This document shows positions 19,440-31,515 of a stretch of 64,000 nucleotides of DNA, one piece after another. The number at the start of each line of letters is the position of its first letter. The first letter of the stretch is position 1. The DNA comes from Misgurnus anguillicaudatus (lineage: Eukaryota; Chordata; Actinopteri; Cypriniformes; Cobitidae). The notes beneath the pieces are model-generated. The model saw nothing but the letters and a program-made list of their open reading frames with translations, was not told the origin of the DNA and did not search any database. The stretch covers positions 16,004,001-16,068,000 of the forward strand of contig NC_073359.2 of NCBI RefSeq assembly GCF_027580225.2, written 5' to 3'. Both the position numbers and the translations under genes were made by a program.

Positions 19440-20118
19440 GGGCCCTATTTTAACGATCTGAAACGCAAGTGCGAAGCGCAAAGGGCAAGTGACTTTGTGG
19501 GCGGATCTTGGGTGCTGTTGCTATTTTCCCGGCGGGAGAAATAACTCTTGCGCCAGGCGCAAATCAATAAGGGGTTGGTCTGAAGTATAGGTTCATTATT
19601 CATAGGTGTGGTTTGGGCGTAACATCAAATAAACCAATCAGAACGCTATCCAACATTCCCTTTACATTCCCTTTAAACGCAAGGGTGCAAGTTCCATGGC
19701 GGGTTGCTATTATTATGACGGATTTACCAGGCGCACGCCAGGAGCGGTTCACAGCCGAGGAGACCCACGTTCTTGTAAGAGCAGTCAAAGACAGAGAAGT
19801 TGTTTTGTATGGGGATAGGAGAAACACGCCCAAATCAGCGTAGGTTAAACAGGCGTGAGAGAAAATAGCCACAATTGTCTCATCAGCTGGCATCCCCATC
19901 GTTGCACCAAGCCCTACAATGATGTCAGGAGACAGGGGAATCCCAAGCTTGCCAGCATTAATCGGGCACGCCATGTAACGGGAGGTGGATCTGCCTCTAC
20001 ACATGACCTGACGCCAGCAGAGGACATCGCTGCGTCCACCCTCACCCCTGAAAGGGTTTGGGGGCTTTGAAATCGGACCCAAGAAACGCAAGCAAGGTCC
20101 AACCCCAAAGTACCCTTA
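19440..20118 (+). mobile_element. PIF/Harbinger-type element, 5' part
   Basis: The left end reads GGGCCCTATTTTAACGATC, which I recognise as a PIF/Harbinger-like terminus in fish. It is followed by a broken ORF with a Myb/SANT-like DNA-binding domain, the accessory protein typical of this superfamily. I cannot find the DDE transposase or the right terminal repeat, so the element is truncated or decayed to the right. The given right edge is only the end of recognisable coding sequence. Confidence 0.6.
19715..20118 (+). pseudogene. Myb/SANT-like DNA-binding protein of a Harbinger element, broken
   Basis: The frame beginning at ATG 19715 reads a Myb/SANT-like N-terminus (ERFTAEETHVLVRAVKDRE, then GDRRNTPKSA) that would bind transposon ends together with the transposase. 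The frame is cut by TAG at 19841, TGA at 19856, TAA at 19976 and TGA at 20009. Homologous-looking sequence continues through all of them, including SSAGIPIVAPSP and a basic tail PKKRKQGPTPKYPYKSSS. It cannot make the full protein. The family assignment is by motif memory. Confidence 0.6.
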
Positions 20119-20998
20119 CAAATCAAGTTCATATACATTAAGGTTTCTTATGAAAACATTTTAATTATTATTTACATAAAATAAACGTAATACAGCCACA
20201 CAACAAACTTATGAAAATATTTTAATCGTTATTTGCATGAGAATTTTTTAACATTGTACACAAAAAAACTTCATGTGTTTGAAACAAGCTACTTTTAATG
20301 CTTGATTTATTTTATGTTTGATAATAGTGTCGCTCTGCAACACTTCTAAGTAGTTTTCATACCAAAGTCTTTAGGGAAAGTGTCAACAAATAAAAATGCA
20401 GAAAGAAACCGCAGGTTTGCGCATGCAGTGGCAAGCATTTCCCACCCGCATGAAGAATAAAGCAGGTGACTCAATGGAATCAGATAACATTGCAGCGCTT
20501 TCCATTATGTCTGTGTGGACCATGTGAGATAGCACAAAACCTACCTAGCTGAGGAAAAACCAAAGCCAGCCTTTCCAGAGGTGATCGGTGAGCGATTGGA
20601 AGTAGATTGGAAAGAAAGCATGGGAGCTCATCCAAAGAAGTCCATGCAATTTGCAGTTCTCACTAAGCCACTCCATATTGAAGTTCATCTTTAAATGCAA
20701 ATGTCAAATTACAGAGATATCCTCTCATTCTTTTTAATGCCCAAGTACAGCGGTAAAGCCCAAGTACAGCAATTCTTCATGTGCTCTTCTTGTCAAGAGT
20801 GTACTTTTTAAGGGATCTTTTTGTTCTATCTGGTTCAGATCAAACGGCTGAGTTTGAGCAGAAATTGCTTCCAGTGAAATCTTCTCCAACTTTTCGTCCC
20901 GAGAGATGTTCCGACATGCGTTTCACCCAAATGAATTTGGGAAGGTGGATAAATACATCTTTCCGACTTATGCAAATAAAAATTGATAAAGCTTTAAA
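20119..20998. other. Intergenic DNA, no gene recognised
   Basis: AT-rich sequence without recognisable ORFs or clear inverted repeats. The first part may be the decayed remainder of the Harbinger element. Confidence 0.45.
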
Positions 20999-21000
20999 TT

Positions 21001-22085
21001 AGGTCGACCGATATGGCTTTTTCTCTGGCCGATGCCGATATTTAGAAATCAGGGCAGCCGATGGCAAATATGTTTGGCCGATTTTCTATATGTACATAAT
21101 AATCAAAATGTTCTCATCGTTAGCAGATATTTTAATAGTAAAAATGTCACTATTTAAGTCAAAGTATTTAAAAAAATTATGACTGGTCTTTCTGGAGAGT
21201 TTTATAACCTCCTCTGCACCATGCATTTATCAGACACAGATATTACCTGACACTCTGCCGTCATCATCTTTGATCAGTTTTTTTTTATTGCTTTGTAGGA
21301 TAAAATCCTTATTTGGTAGACCTGATACATTATTTATTCATCATAAAGTTAACATAGTAAATGTCTATGTTTTTTAGTTGAGACTGTTATTTAGGGCAAA
21401 TCTTTCTAAACACATTTACATTCTCATTTCTGAGGCGCTATAAGTGACTGATTGTGCTGACAGTGACGTCTTGTGAGTTTAGTGTTGGGACAGATCTGTT
21501 GTTTCAACCATTCATTCAAACGAATCCGTTCAAAGCAGTTCGTGAATCGGACGCGCTGTGTTCTAATCCAGGCTGAGCAACGCAAAACTGTAAACAAAGT
21601 GTTACTGTAACAACACGAAAAACATTTCCTCTGTGGATATGATTTGGTCTTCCGGCTTTCGCCATCGAGTCAGTTTTGTTTTGAGTAATAAAAGCAGGGA
21701 GACAGTTTAAAGACAGAAAGTGTGCACGCACAGCTCTGCTCTCTTTGTCACGCAAAAAAAAATGATCATCATCACTCATTATTCACATGAAATTAGCCTA
21801 ATCTTTGCACGGACAGTGCACCGCGAGACATAAGCCCGTCACGCTGTTGTACTGGCTGCTTAATTCGCGCGATCCCGCCATCGTTTAAGCTGTTTGTGAA
21901 CAAGGCACGGCTGCAAACACACGGGAGCGATCTGCTTGGAGCAAGAGGCAGCGTCACGAGTTCTACAACAACGCTTAGGATGCACCTGCCTATTAATCGG
22001 CCTAATTTTGCAGCAAAATCGGCCAAAGCCGATTTTTTTAAATATGCCAAAAATCGGCCAATTAATCGGATAAATCGGTCGACCT
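21001..22085. mobile_element. Non-autonomous TIR transposon, AGGTCGACCGAT ends
   Basis: A 12-bp perfect inverted repeat AGGTCGACCGAT bounds about 1.1 kb. The subterminal regions are rich in GGCCGAT/ATCGGCC motifs on both sides, a pattern usual for transposase-binding repeats. The interior ORFs (up to about 87 codons on either strand) have no recognisable domain. No unambiguous target duplication was found. It is probably hAT-like, which is an inference from end style only. Confidence 0.7.
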
Positions 22086-22089
22086 CTAA

Positions 22090-24734
22090 TAAAAATAATC
22101 CTTATTTGAATCCTACACATTTTGTAGTTCTTCAGAGACCAAGTCTATATTAAATAGTCAAGGTTTGGCTGGTAAGCAATGCCCAGTTAGGCTCAGCTGG
22201 TCAATAAGTGATTTGTCAAATTGTATTTACAGCTTAGGTGATGGGCCCACAAAAATCCTGGCAGTGAAACCAGCAATAGCTTTTCTAGGCATTGTAGACC
22301 TCCTTGATGTCAATGTCTCCTCTTTATGACTCCTCAGCCTGAATTTAAACCCACAGAGCCCGCAGCACAGAAAGTTATGGTTAGCAAAACTTTTCAGGAC
22401 TTGTAATCTCGCACATTGTGTGACAGGCAGACGTCACACAAACCTTCTCTTGAACCCCCAGATGTATGTGTCCTACAAATCCAAAATCTCTTCAGCCACG
22501 ATAAGCACAGCTTGTGGAGTTTGGTACTGTGAACACAACCGTGTCCAAACCTATTACCACAAAGCTACGCATCCCTTCTTCCCAGAAGGCACGTTCCCTG
22601 AATGTTTTTTCATTTGCTAATAGAGACAAGCTGTTGTGATACTCCAGCTATCCTATTTTGAGCTGTTATGGATGACAAAACACACAAATACAAAATGAAG
22701 TTCCCAAATTCCCTAAAAACTTCCAGCTATTACAATGATTGGTAAAACGTATACCCAACAAATGAGGCCAGTATTTTCAGTATACCCAAAGGCTCTGCTA
22801 TCCCATATCCTGAAACAACTAGGTAAGCCACCAGAAGGATGGTTCTTCGAATATATCGAATATATCACCATATATTACCTTACTATGTTTGTTTGTATGT
22901 TTTTGCTTGAGTTTTGCGGTTATCAGTTTGATTGACCAACAGAGAAAAGTGGAGTGTCTTTGCACAGGGGCATCATGCACCAATTTTTTTTAAGGGGGCA
23001 CAGTGTCAACAGCTCACAGAAATGTGTGCATACACAGACATCAAACGAAATATTTTAGAGCTTTCAGTCTTTTCCATGGCACTTACATTTCTAGCAATCT
23101 GAAAACCCCTGCTTTCATGCAAAAACCTCCAAAATAAGAGTGATGACTAACTTTAATATCAAATACTATTCAATCGGAATAATGACACATTTGCATCATA
23201 TTTACATCTGAAACGGCATGTTTTATTTAAGTCTTAATGGCTTGTTTAATTGTGTCATTAATGCATTTTGCACAACAACTACATTATCACATAAAATTAA
23301 TGTAATTTTAAATCCATAAAGTATATAAACAACGAAAATGACATAAGCTATAGCCACGTGATTTATTTTAATGTTCAATAATGATTTTAAAAAATATGTT
23401 TAGATAAAATTATTAGAGAAACGGATTTTTGCATTAAATTTTACCTCATGTGAGCATGTGAGATTCCGCGCCCGTGTGAACTCTGGCAAACTTTGGAGTT
23501 TTGCCAAGAAGATGAATCTCTACTAATATAACGTTGAGACGGTCACATTTAAAACCATACCTTTTCTACACAGAGGAGGTTAACTGCACATTACCGTACT
23601 GGGGTTTGGAAATGTTGTGAGCGTTTTTTAACACGTTTTAATTCCTCAGATAGCCAAATGCAGCAGCAAGCCAGCAACAGCAGAGAGCTCGTGAGCGCGC
23701 CCAGCCGCTGCCGCCAGAATAAAAGTAATGTAACATGATCAAAACACTATCAAAACGGCGAAAATCTCCGAAAAGTGACAAGGATGCAGCACAGAATGTA
23801 TAATGTTGTCCATATTAAACAGATTAAAAGTCAAATAACAGATTAATGGACGCTTATTTGATTTTGAGGTTGAATGCAAAATCCAGGTGCCCCCTCAGTT
23901 TGAATGGGCATGACACCTCTGTCTTTGCAAACAATCACTGTTTGTTTTTTTGTTTTTTTGATGGCACAGAAACACTGAACATTTACATTTCATTCATTGT
24001 TTGGTCGTTCACGAAAAAATACTATAAAACACAAAGGGAAATGAGATAAAATGCAATTTGCATGGCTAACATTTTACATTTCGGGGGCAAATAAGTAATT
24101 TCAGGAGTATCATTGCTTTTCTCCTCTGAACGTAGTTGTATGAATTAAAAATATCAATTTTTGATTGTTTTGTAACCGTTGTTCGCAGCATCCATCCCTT
24201 GAGGGAATTGAAACAGGCGTACGACCACAGCCAGAATCCTAGATAAGAGTTTCTGGTGCCTGTAGCCATTGATATTCATTTTCTGCAAGAAGAAACAGTA
24301 ATCAAATTCTTATCAAACAGACTCCGGGGCTTAAAGACACCCGCAATCACTGACAGGGAAAATGAGATAAATGTGGCACTATTTGTCACGTTATTTCTGA
24401 GGTGGTAAGAGGTGAGTTGGCTTGTGTTGTTTTGGTCATATCCCCACTAATAAAACAGAGTGCAGAGAACATTGAGCCATGTTAATGTAATGCTATGTAG
24501 TGTAATGCTCACATTAAGAGCTGTTTATTTATTCGTTTGATTTTACATTACAGGCTTCTGCAAATTTACGCACACTGTTGTTCCAAACCTGCTCGATTTT
24601 TTATGAAAAATAAAGGTGATGTTTAGCAGGAATATACACCTTGTTCTTTTTCACAATGTGGAAGCTTATATGTGGAAGCAATGTCTTATAATGTCCAATA
24701 ATTTTTGGAAAATAATGCGCACCCACATTCATAT
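22090..24734. other. Intergenic DNA, no gene recognised
   Basis: About 2.6 kb with only short ORFs of no recognisable content. The stretch 22160-22620 is less repetitive than its surroundings. I see no splice-bounded coding exon that I could defend. Confidence 0.5.
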
Positions 24735-24738
24735 TTAA

Positions 24739-24927
24739 CTCTTTCCCCGCCAGCGTTTTTTAAAAAAGTTGCCAGCCAGCGCCAGCATTTTTCATGATTT
24801 TCATAAAAGTTTAATGCCTTTCAGAAAATGTTAATAGTGGTATTGCGAAAAGCTGGAAATTCTCGTCATTGGCAGGGAAGCGTTTTCTCTTAATTGACGA
24901 GTTATCTCGTCAATGGCGGCGAAAGAG
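24739..24927. mobile_element. Short TTAA-type MITE, CTCTTTCCCCGCC ends
   Basis: The left end CTCTTTCCCCGCCAGCG is preceded by TTAA (24735-24738). The right end is GGCGGCGAAAGAG followed by TTCA, a one-base-decayed TTAA. A longer copy of the same family is at 29219-29653. It is non-coding. Confidence 0.75.
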
Positions 24928-25324
24928 TTCATTGTAGTAAATATATATATTTTGTGTTCTGAGACAAATCTCATCACATTTTGTAACTTGTTTACATAGC
25001 TAATTTGTAATCTCATTAATACGTTTTAGTGCAACATGCGACATATCATGCTAAATCCACTTTTTTAGTCCTTAAATGCATTTTGTTGTATATTTGTAGT
25101 GTTTAGAAATACAGAAAAGTTGAAATTAGTCTCTTCAGGTGCTTTGTTGATATCTTAATATTCTGTTTTGGTCATATTTTCCAACCTGTTCTGATTTTTC
25201 TATTATCTATTACGTTTTTTTAACAATTACGTCACAGTATTTGCAGCGGAACTGCCAAATAAGGACATCGACTCCCAGCTCAACACTTCGAGCAATCCGC
25301 CATTTTTATTTCTCGCTGCGATGA

Positions 25325-25769
25325 TGGCCCTGTCCCAAATGCTGCACTTCATGTAGGCTTTCGGTCTCGTGGCCTTAAATTGCGCGTTCTCGCTTAGTCT
25401 TCGAGTCCGTAGGGTGTCCCATCTGTCATTTTTACGCTTTGAAGTGTGCTCATCAGCGCCTCCTTTGCCCCCTTGATGCGGCCTTCAGCGAAGCCCACAC
25501 TTCACCAGGCTTCGCGCACTTTACCAACCCAGAAGTCCTTGCGAAAGGGCAATCAGACCAATCAGACGAAGGAAGGGAGGAGTTCACACTGACGGGCAAC
25601 TTCCCTACCTATTTCCGGTGTGATGCTCGAGTCTGTCCCAAAATACGACTCCGGTGCACCCACGTGGACTCGCATCAAGGGTCCCTAAAGTCTGGACTAC
25701 GTGATGTCATCAAAGTGTGGACTCTGAGGAGGACCACAAGTCCGGAGTGTGCCATTTGGGACAGGGCCA
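25325..25769. repeat. TIR element, TGGCCCTGTCCCAAATG ends
   Basis: A 17-bp inverted repeat, TGGCCCTGTCCCAAATG at the left and its complement at the right, bounds 445 bp. The longest + strand ORF of the area crosses the right half but has no domain there. The element directly precedes a possible decayed coding exon. Confidence 0.75.
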
Positions 25770-25789
25770 TTATAGTCCAAGGTCAAGGA

Positions 25790-25978
25790 TGCAGAAGTTA
25801 CGAGAGAGTAAGAAATGTACCCACATTTGTGGGTAAAGTCATTTTTGTGTGCCCGAAGCACTTCAAGAATAACTACTTCACCAATCTCCGCCAGTATAAA
25901 GAAGGATTTGCCGATAGACTTTGTCTGATTGAGGGGTCAATTACTTCTATCTTTGGAGGCAACGAGCAGAGCACTTTG
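25790..25978 (+). pseudogene. Possible decayed THAP-like zinc-finger exon
   Basis: The frame reads VCPKHFKNNYF followed by a GFADRL segment and an SITSIFG segment, then a GT donor (GTAAGC) at 25979. The C-x2-H-F with a following Phe resembles the C-terminal half of THAP-type fingers found in multicopy fish genes. The upstream Cys pair is absent; the sequence to the left is a TIR element (25325-25769), which may have replaced it. There is no downstream exon that I can identify. The assignment is tentative. Confidence 0.35.
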
Positions 25979-26031
25979 GTAAGCTGTAAATAATAAAAAA
26001 AGTAAAGTATACGGTGGTCATGGTTTAGCAG

Positions 26032-26270
26032 TGCCGTTTCTCAATCCGAAGGCTGCGGCCTGCAAAGATCGCATATGGTCATCAAGCCTGGTTTAAGTTA
26101 ACTGAGCATTACATTTGCAAGTCATGAGCATATTACAACAACTTATGATTTACTAAGAATAATAGTCAACTTTATAATTGTTAATGTTCTGAAATAAGAC
26201 CGTCTTGATGACGTATGCAGACTAGAAATGCAACCTCCGGAGGCTGCAGCCTTCGTATTGACAAACGGCA
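26032..26270. repeat. TIR element, TGCCGTTTCTCAATCCG ends
   Basis: The left end reads TGCCGTTTCTCAATCCGAAG and the right end is its near-complement, with further GGCTGCAG/CTGCAGCC pairing inside. The element is 239 bp and non-coding. CAGT is found at both outer edges and may be part of the target duplication. Confidence 0.65.
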
Positions 26271-27102
26271 GTAACACACCATTGCGATACCTCCATATAA
26301 AGACGTTGTTCTGCAGGTTCGTAGTCTTCATTTTCATCTCGCTCCGTTTCCGACTCGAACATGTAAGGCTGGATGGACAAGTCGTCCGTTGTTGACATTT
26401 TGTTAATAATGTGTGAATAAAAAGTTTCTGTGCCGCTAGATAATCATACCTCTGCTATAAAACTACAAAAATGGTCAAACGGGGTGGAGTTTAACCGAGT
26501 GTCACCTCTGCAACCTGGAGAGGGGGCAGGGTATGACGTGCATTTAAAAAGACAGCACCAAAAAGTGTTGCTCTCAGATGCACATCAGAAAAGGGACAGA
26601 AAAGAGGCCTGTGGAGCTATAATAATGAGGAATTCAGACCCAAGCATTGTAGTTCCGCTTTATATAGACCACAAACATATGATTTATATGTAAAAAGGAC
26701 ATATTTAAAAGCATGATATGTCTGCTTTAAGGCTTCGCACAAAAGCTCTAAAATGCTGCCCTCAGAGGCAACATTTCAAGTCAGTAAGGCACGTCCGAAT
26801 CCAATGTTTGCTTTACTTCCTGACTCCTGAGAGACCTTAATCGTCTATTCACACAATTGTATGCGTGCGTGCATGTGTGCGTGTGCTGGGAATGTGATTG
26901 GTCAAGCCTGGTCGAGTTTGAAAAAATAAAAGAAAGAGGCTGGACCACAAATTTAGTGTAAATAAGCTTATATTTTCGCAAGAAATTAGTATTGCAATTT
27001 TCAAATATGGAATTAGTTATCACAAAGGCGCTCTCTGTTTTTATTTTTATGAACACCGTCCGAATGCTTTTCCCACAGCTGCTTTTATGTCTGCAAAATC
27101 AT
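26271..27102. other. Intergenic DNA, no gene recognised
   Basis: Only short ORFs and a TG/CA-rich patch near 26860-26890 are present. No recognisable structure. Confidence 0.45.
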
Positions 27103-27120
27103 TAGGTGTGTTCGACTTTA

Positions 27121-27835
27121 AGGGCTGGTTATACTCGCGCTTTGGTCCGCAACGCAAGCCTCCGCGGATCGCGCGCGCGTCTCACCAAACGGACGAGGCG
27201 TTTATAGTTAACGCGCTCGCCGTTGCACTATTTTTTTAACCACCAGGCGGCGACGCGAGCAATAAAGTCAAAAACAAACACAAAGAAGAGGATAGAAGAA
27301 GTCGTCCGCTGGAACAACCCTAGTGCTTTTAACATTAGAGTTTGATATATATAAATATGAGAACATGAATAAAACAACAATCTTTTAAATATGTCTTTAT
27401 TAAACATTATCATTTCATTAACGTTTTTACTAAACAAACAGTACAGACATCTTAAGGTTTATATTTTATTCCTCATCCAGTGGTTCATTCAATACAAATA
27501 TAAGCCAAACATTCTGATTCATGTAAAATAATTCGTGTTTTAAACTGCAAAGTTTCCATACTTTACTTCCAGAGTGTCAGATAAATATATACATTGTTTT
27601 GCTTGGATTTATCAAAGAGATACGTCACAGGCTTGCCTGCTCGGACAGAATCGCCTCGAGTTCGGTCATTTTCGGATGCGGAGCCGCGCGGAAAGTTACA
27701 AAAAATGCCGTGCACAGCGCCACGCGAAATGGGGTCTCGCGCACCCAACGCGCGCGACCGCCCACTCCGCGTTGACGTCATTTTTGCCGCGCGCACCAAC
27801 GCGCTCTTGCGGACGCGGCGACTATAAACTAGGCT
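27121..27835. mobile_element. TIR element with TTA target duplication
   Basis: The ends AGGGCTGGTTATACTCGCG and the complement of AGCCTAGTTTATAGTCGCC are flanked by TTA on both sides (27118-27120 and 27836-27838). The 3-bp TWA duplication fits PIF/Harbinger. The interior is rich in GCGCG and shows no transposase. It interrupts the outer element 18 bp from its left end. Confidence 0.7.
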
Positions 27836-28069
27836 TTATGCAGCGCTGCGCAGACCCATCTGCGCCTGACTTGAAGCTGTGTATGCCTGTTGGAAATTTT
27901 GTCTGACTTGATCTGGCACTCCAAGGCATGTGAGGTATGGTTTTAAAGTACCGCAAGAGCATTTCGAGAGTAGCGGCTGGCGGCTGCACAGAGTTTTGAT
28001 GACGCCACAGCTCTTCGTGATTGGTCGCCTCACTGATGACAACGGTCACGTGCATTTCATGTTTAAGCC

Positions 28070-29214
28070 AACCTTCAGTTCCATTAACTCAAGAGATCAA
28101 CCATGTTTGACATACTACGACATTATGGGATCCCAGACAAAATAGTAAGTGCGATCCGCACACTATACAATAAGTCAAAGAGTCACGTACTAGTAGAAGG
28201 GAAGCTGTCTGACCACTTCCACACTACAACAGGCGTCTTACAAGGTGACACCCTAGCTCCCTTCCTATTTATAATCGTCATAGACTATGTATTAACACGA
28301 GCTGAACAGGAGCATGCAAGGAACACATCATCGCACGGAATCGTAACACATTTAAAAGAATCCAGCAGAAATCCAGAAGTATCACTATTTGACCTGGATT
28401 TCGCCGATGACATTGCCCTGTTTGAAAACACCCTGGATAGAGCACAGGAACAACTCACAACAACAGCACAGTGGGCCAGGAGAGTAGGCCTTCAAGTTAA
28501 TATAGGCAAAACAGAAGCTATGACTAATCAAGAACATTCCAGTCTGGACATGGCAACACATAATCATCAGCACATAGAGCTAGATGGACAAACAATCAAA
28601 TGGACAAAGAACTTTAAATATCTTGGATCCCATATCACCTCTAGCGAATCTGACATCAAAATCCGAAAAGGTCAAGCATGGGGGGCCTTCTGGAAGATGA
28701 AGAACGTATTCCAGTCAAGAACTATTCCAATTACACTTAAAATTAATATATTTGAATCTGCGTGTGTCTCAATCCTGCTCTATGGCTGCGAGAGCTGGAT
28801 CCTTAACAGCAAACTCAGAGACCAACTTAACAGCTTTGCTACCAACTGTTACAGAATCATGCTAGGCATAAAACGTCTGGACAAGAAAAGCAATAAAGAG
28901 GTTTATGAAAGAGTCGGCCGCAACCAACTTGTCCTTCAAGTACAACAGAGGCAGTTAAGATTTGTAGGACATTCCTTAAGAAGACATGAGAGTGACTTGA
29001 TCAACAAGTACGTCCTGTACACCCCACAACAGCGACACGGCAAAAGAGGTCAAGGCAGAGCGCGAAAACTATACCACCAATATATCGGGGAACTTATCAA
29101 CAAGGATGTACCAGCAACAATAAGCGAACTACGAAAAGTTGCCAAAAATCGCGAGGAATGGACAAAATTAGTGACCGACTGTCAACCTACCCTGTTTGCA
29201 GCCGATTGATGATG
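28070..29214 (+). pseudogene. LINE (non-LTR) reverse transcriptase, 5'-truncated fragment
   Basis: A 368-codon ORF (28103-29209) covers the RT palm onward: TTGVLQGDTLAPFLF (motif B region), FADDIALFE (catalytic F-A-D-D) and GLQVNIGKTEAM, then a C-terminal region with RQLRFVGHSLRRHES. The N-terminal endonuclease and RT fingers are missing, so this is a typical 5'-truncated insertion. The stop is followed by TGATGATGATA, a short-repeat tail as seen in RTE-like LINEs rather than poly(A). The C-terminal RT part is open and undamaged, suggesting fairly recent insertion. It lies inside the outer TIR element and directly abuts the element at 29219. Confidence 0.85.
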
Positions 29215-29218
29215 ATAA

Positions 29219-29653
29219 CTCTTTCCCCGCCAGCGTTTTTTTAAAACAAAAGTTGCCAGCCAGCGCTAGCATTTTTCATGATTTTTACAAAAGTTTAATG
29301 CCTTCCAGAAAATGTTCTTCTTTAAATATATAAACAAACAATATATCAAATGAAAAAACAGACCCTCTGCTTCCAAACATGGGCCTCTCAAATATGGGTA
29401 GGCTTCTTTCAGAACACCCAATTTTGAGCAAAAAGCTAATTAATAAGATAATTCCATTTTTGTGAAGGACTTTTGATAGAGATCAGATGCAGAGCGATCT
29501 TTAAAACATACATGGAGTTCTTTCTCTTTCACGTGAGGCGTTACTTCCGGGTTGTATAAGTTGCTGAGGTACGGAAAGCCAGAAATTCTCGTCACTGGCA
29601 GGGAAGCGTTTTCTCTTAATTGATAAGATAACTCGTCAATGGCGGGGAAAGAG
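29219..29653. mobile_element. TTAA-type element, CTCTTTCCCCGCC ends (long copy)
   Basis: CTCTTTCCCCGCC and GGCGGGGAAAGAG bound 435 bp. The right flank is TTAA (29654-29657) and the left flank ATAA, where the LINE tail joins. Relative to the 189-bp copy at 24739-24927, the first and last parts match and the middle is extra. No ORF shows a domain. Confidence 0.75.
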
Positions 29654-30040
29654 TTAAGAAACATTATAAATTCATTGTTTTATAACAGGTAAAATTCATT
29701 AAAATATCTGAAAATGTCGTATTGTGTAAAATAAAAATGAAAAAAGTGAAAGACTCTATTGGTATTTTAATAATGTAGGCTTATGTTTCCCGTTATTTTC
29801 GGGCTTACAGTACAGTATAAGCAGCAATTAAAATATTCGATATACACTGTTTCTGGTTGCAAATTTTTTATTAAAAGGTTTGTTGAAAACAAACTCACCA
29901 TCTAATTCACACATATTGGCGCACATGTGACTACGGCAAGCAGTAGGTGTCCTACTTGGCGGCTCCGTCTTTTACTCCTCCCTTGACTGCAAGCGGTGCA
30001 GCGCCACATGCGCAGCGCCACATGAACTCGAACACACCTA

Positions 30041-30896
30041 TTGCCTCATGAGGCAGCGAGGCAACAAGTCTTCTGCCTTCGGTTTTGGACGCAGACTTAA
30101 TATTCTCATGCGTTTTTGTACGTTTCACTTTGTACGGAATCTTGCCACCTTGTAAATTACTTAGAAATTCCCTTGAGATCATGCCGACTTCTGTATATAT
30201 TGTAGACTTTGCCATAAAAAGTCTAATTATACAAACCACCTTCACAGTTAATCATTTAATTTTTCTTGTTCACTTTTCAGTTACAGTTATTAATAAAAAT
30301 GCACACATTATGAAAATGTAAATAATCACAATGTTTTTATTTAGTCTATTAGAGTAATTTGTGCCATTCAGTCTTGCTGTTTACATAGATATATCATTGG
30401 ATATAGATTTACATGTTATGTCTTGCATAGCATATATTGGGTTATTTTTATTCATTCATGATAATTTATTTCAAAGCAAAATCGTTTTTTTCAATATTCT
30501 GTGAGAGATTAATACCACGACATAGCATTGCAAGAGTGCTATTTCTCCAGGCTTATGAAAATGAATTCCAAATACACGAGAGCTGAGCTGATTGTTTTTC
30601 GTCTGTCTGTGGGATAAGCTGATCTCTAACAGGATTTATCTTGGTTTTCAATCTCTCTTTTGACTTAGAGCAGCGGCCGGCCGGGACAAATCCGTGTTTG
30701 CTCTGACCCGAGCCACACTCGGCCCGGAAAGCTGGTTCACAGCTCTTGGATAAATTCCTCTCTGGCTTTAGCCAAACAAGAGCTACCTTTCTGACATCCA
30801 ACAGACAGCCTAGATTAAGTTAAAGAGACATCTGAGCCCAGTCAGAATACGAATGTTTTGATGCTGCCAAACTACAACAGAATTCACTGCTCACTT
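30041..30896. other. Intergenic DNA, no gene recognised
   Basis: No recognisable gene. The part from about 30560 to 30830 is GC-richer, non-repetitive and lacks ORFs with motifs. It could be a non-coding conserved block, which cannot be judged without alignment. Confidence 0.45.
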
Positions 30897-31070
30897 AAAA
30901 CAGTTGGGTTAAAAATAACCCAATAAATAACCCAATGGTGGGTTACTATAGCACTGACCCTTTGTTGGGTTATTTTAACCCAATGCATTGGGTAGAAAGT
31001 TTTACCCAATTAGTTGGGTTATGAAATAACCAATTTGTTGGGTTATTTTTGCAATGCTGTTTTAACCCCA
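30897..31070. repeat. TGGGTT/AACCCA-rich repeat end
   Basis: Alternating TTGGGTTA and TAACCCAA blocks fill 170 bp. A similar block in the opposite sense, ending TTTTTAGAGTGTG, is at 33060-33185. The two may be the ends of one roughly 2.3-kb element interrupted by other repeats, but this is not proven. Confidence 0.55.
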
Positions 31071-31278
31071 CACTGAAAAAAATTATTCATTGAATTTAAT
31101 TTTTTTTTTTTTTTTTGAGGTAAGTGGTTGCAATCAATTTATTTAAGCTACATTTAAAAAAAGTTTTATATTTTATTTTACTTTACTAATCTTTTTTGTT
31201 TAAATGTATCTTAAATAAATTGATTGCAAACCACTTACCTTAAAAAAATTGAGTAAATTCAATGAATTTTTTTCAGTG
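31071..31278. mobile_element. Palindromic MITE, CACTGAAAAAAATT ends
   Basis: A near-perfect 208-bp palindrome starts CACTGAAAAAAATT and ends with the complement. CA lies on both outer sides, a possible 2-bp duplication. Internal arms pair AAGTGGTTGCAATCAATTTA with its complement. It is non-coding and foldback-like. Confidence 0.75.
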
Positions 31279-31515
31279 CATTATTAATATTATTATTATT
31301 TATTACTATTATTTGCTTTATAAATAAATAATACAAAACTTACAAATACATTTCTAATGCTTTATTTCCATTTAGTCATTTGCACCTGCACTTAAATGTA
31401 TAAATACATACATGTATAAAGGCATAAATACATACACACATACATATTTAAATAAACAAAAACCTATAAGAACAGAACAAATCTACTCCATCTTATCAAA
31501 CTAAAAACTGCTTAA

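Larger units (their letters stand above)
27103..30040. mobile_element. Outer TIR transposon with three nested insertions
   Basis: TAGGTGTGTTCGA at the left and its complement at the right form a 13-bp inverted repeat nearly 3 kb apart. The sequence between them is mostly younger insertions: a TTA-flanked element (27121-27835), a LINE fragment (28070-29214) and a TTAA-type element (29219-29653). What remains of the host element is non-coding, with paired GCAGCGCTGCGC-like motifs. No clear target duplication was found, so the pairing of the ends is inferred from the repeat and orientation. Confidence 0.55.

Noticed and set aside
26775..27056. Minus-strand 91-codon ORF as a possible gene
   Set aside because: No domain, no splice context, and low-complexity His/Thr/Cys composition over a TG/CA-rich patch.
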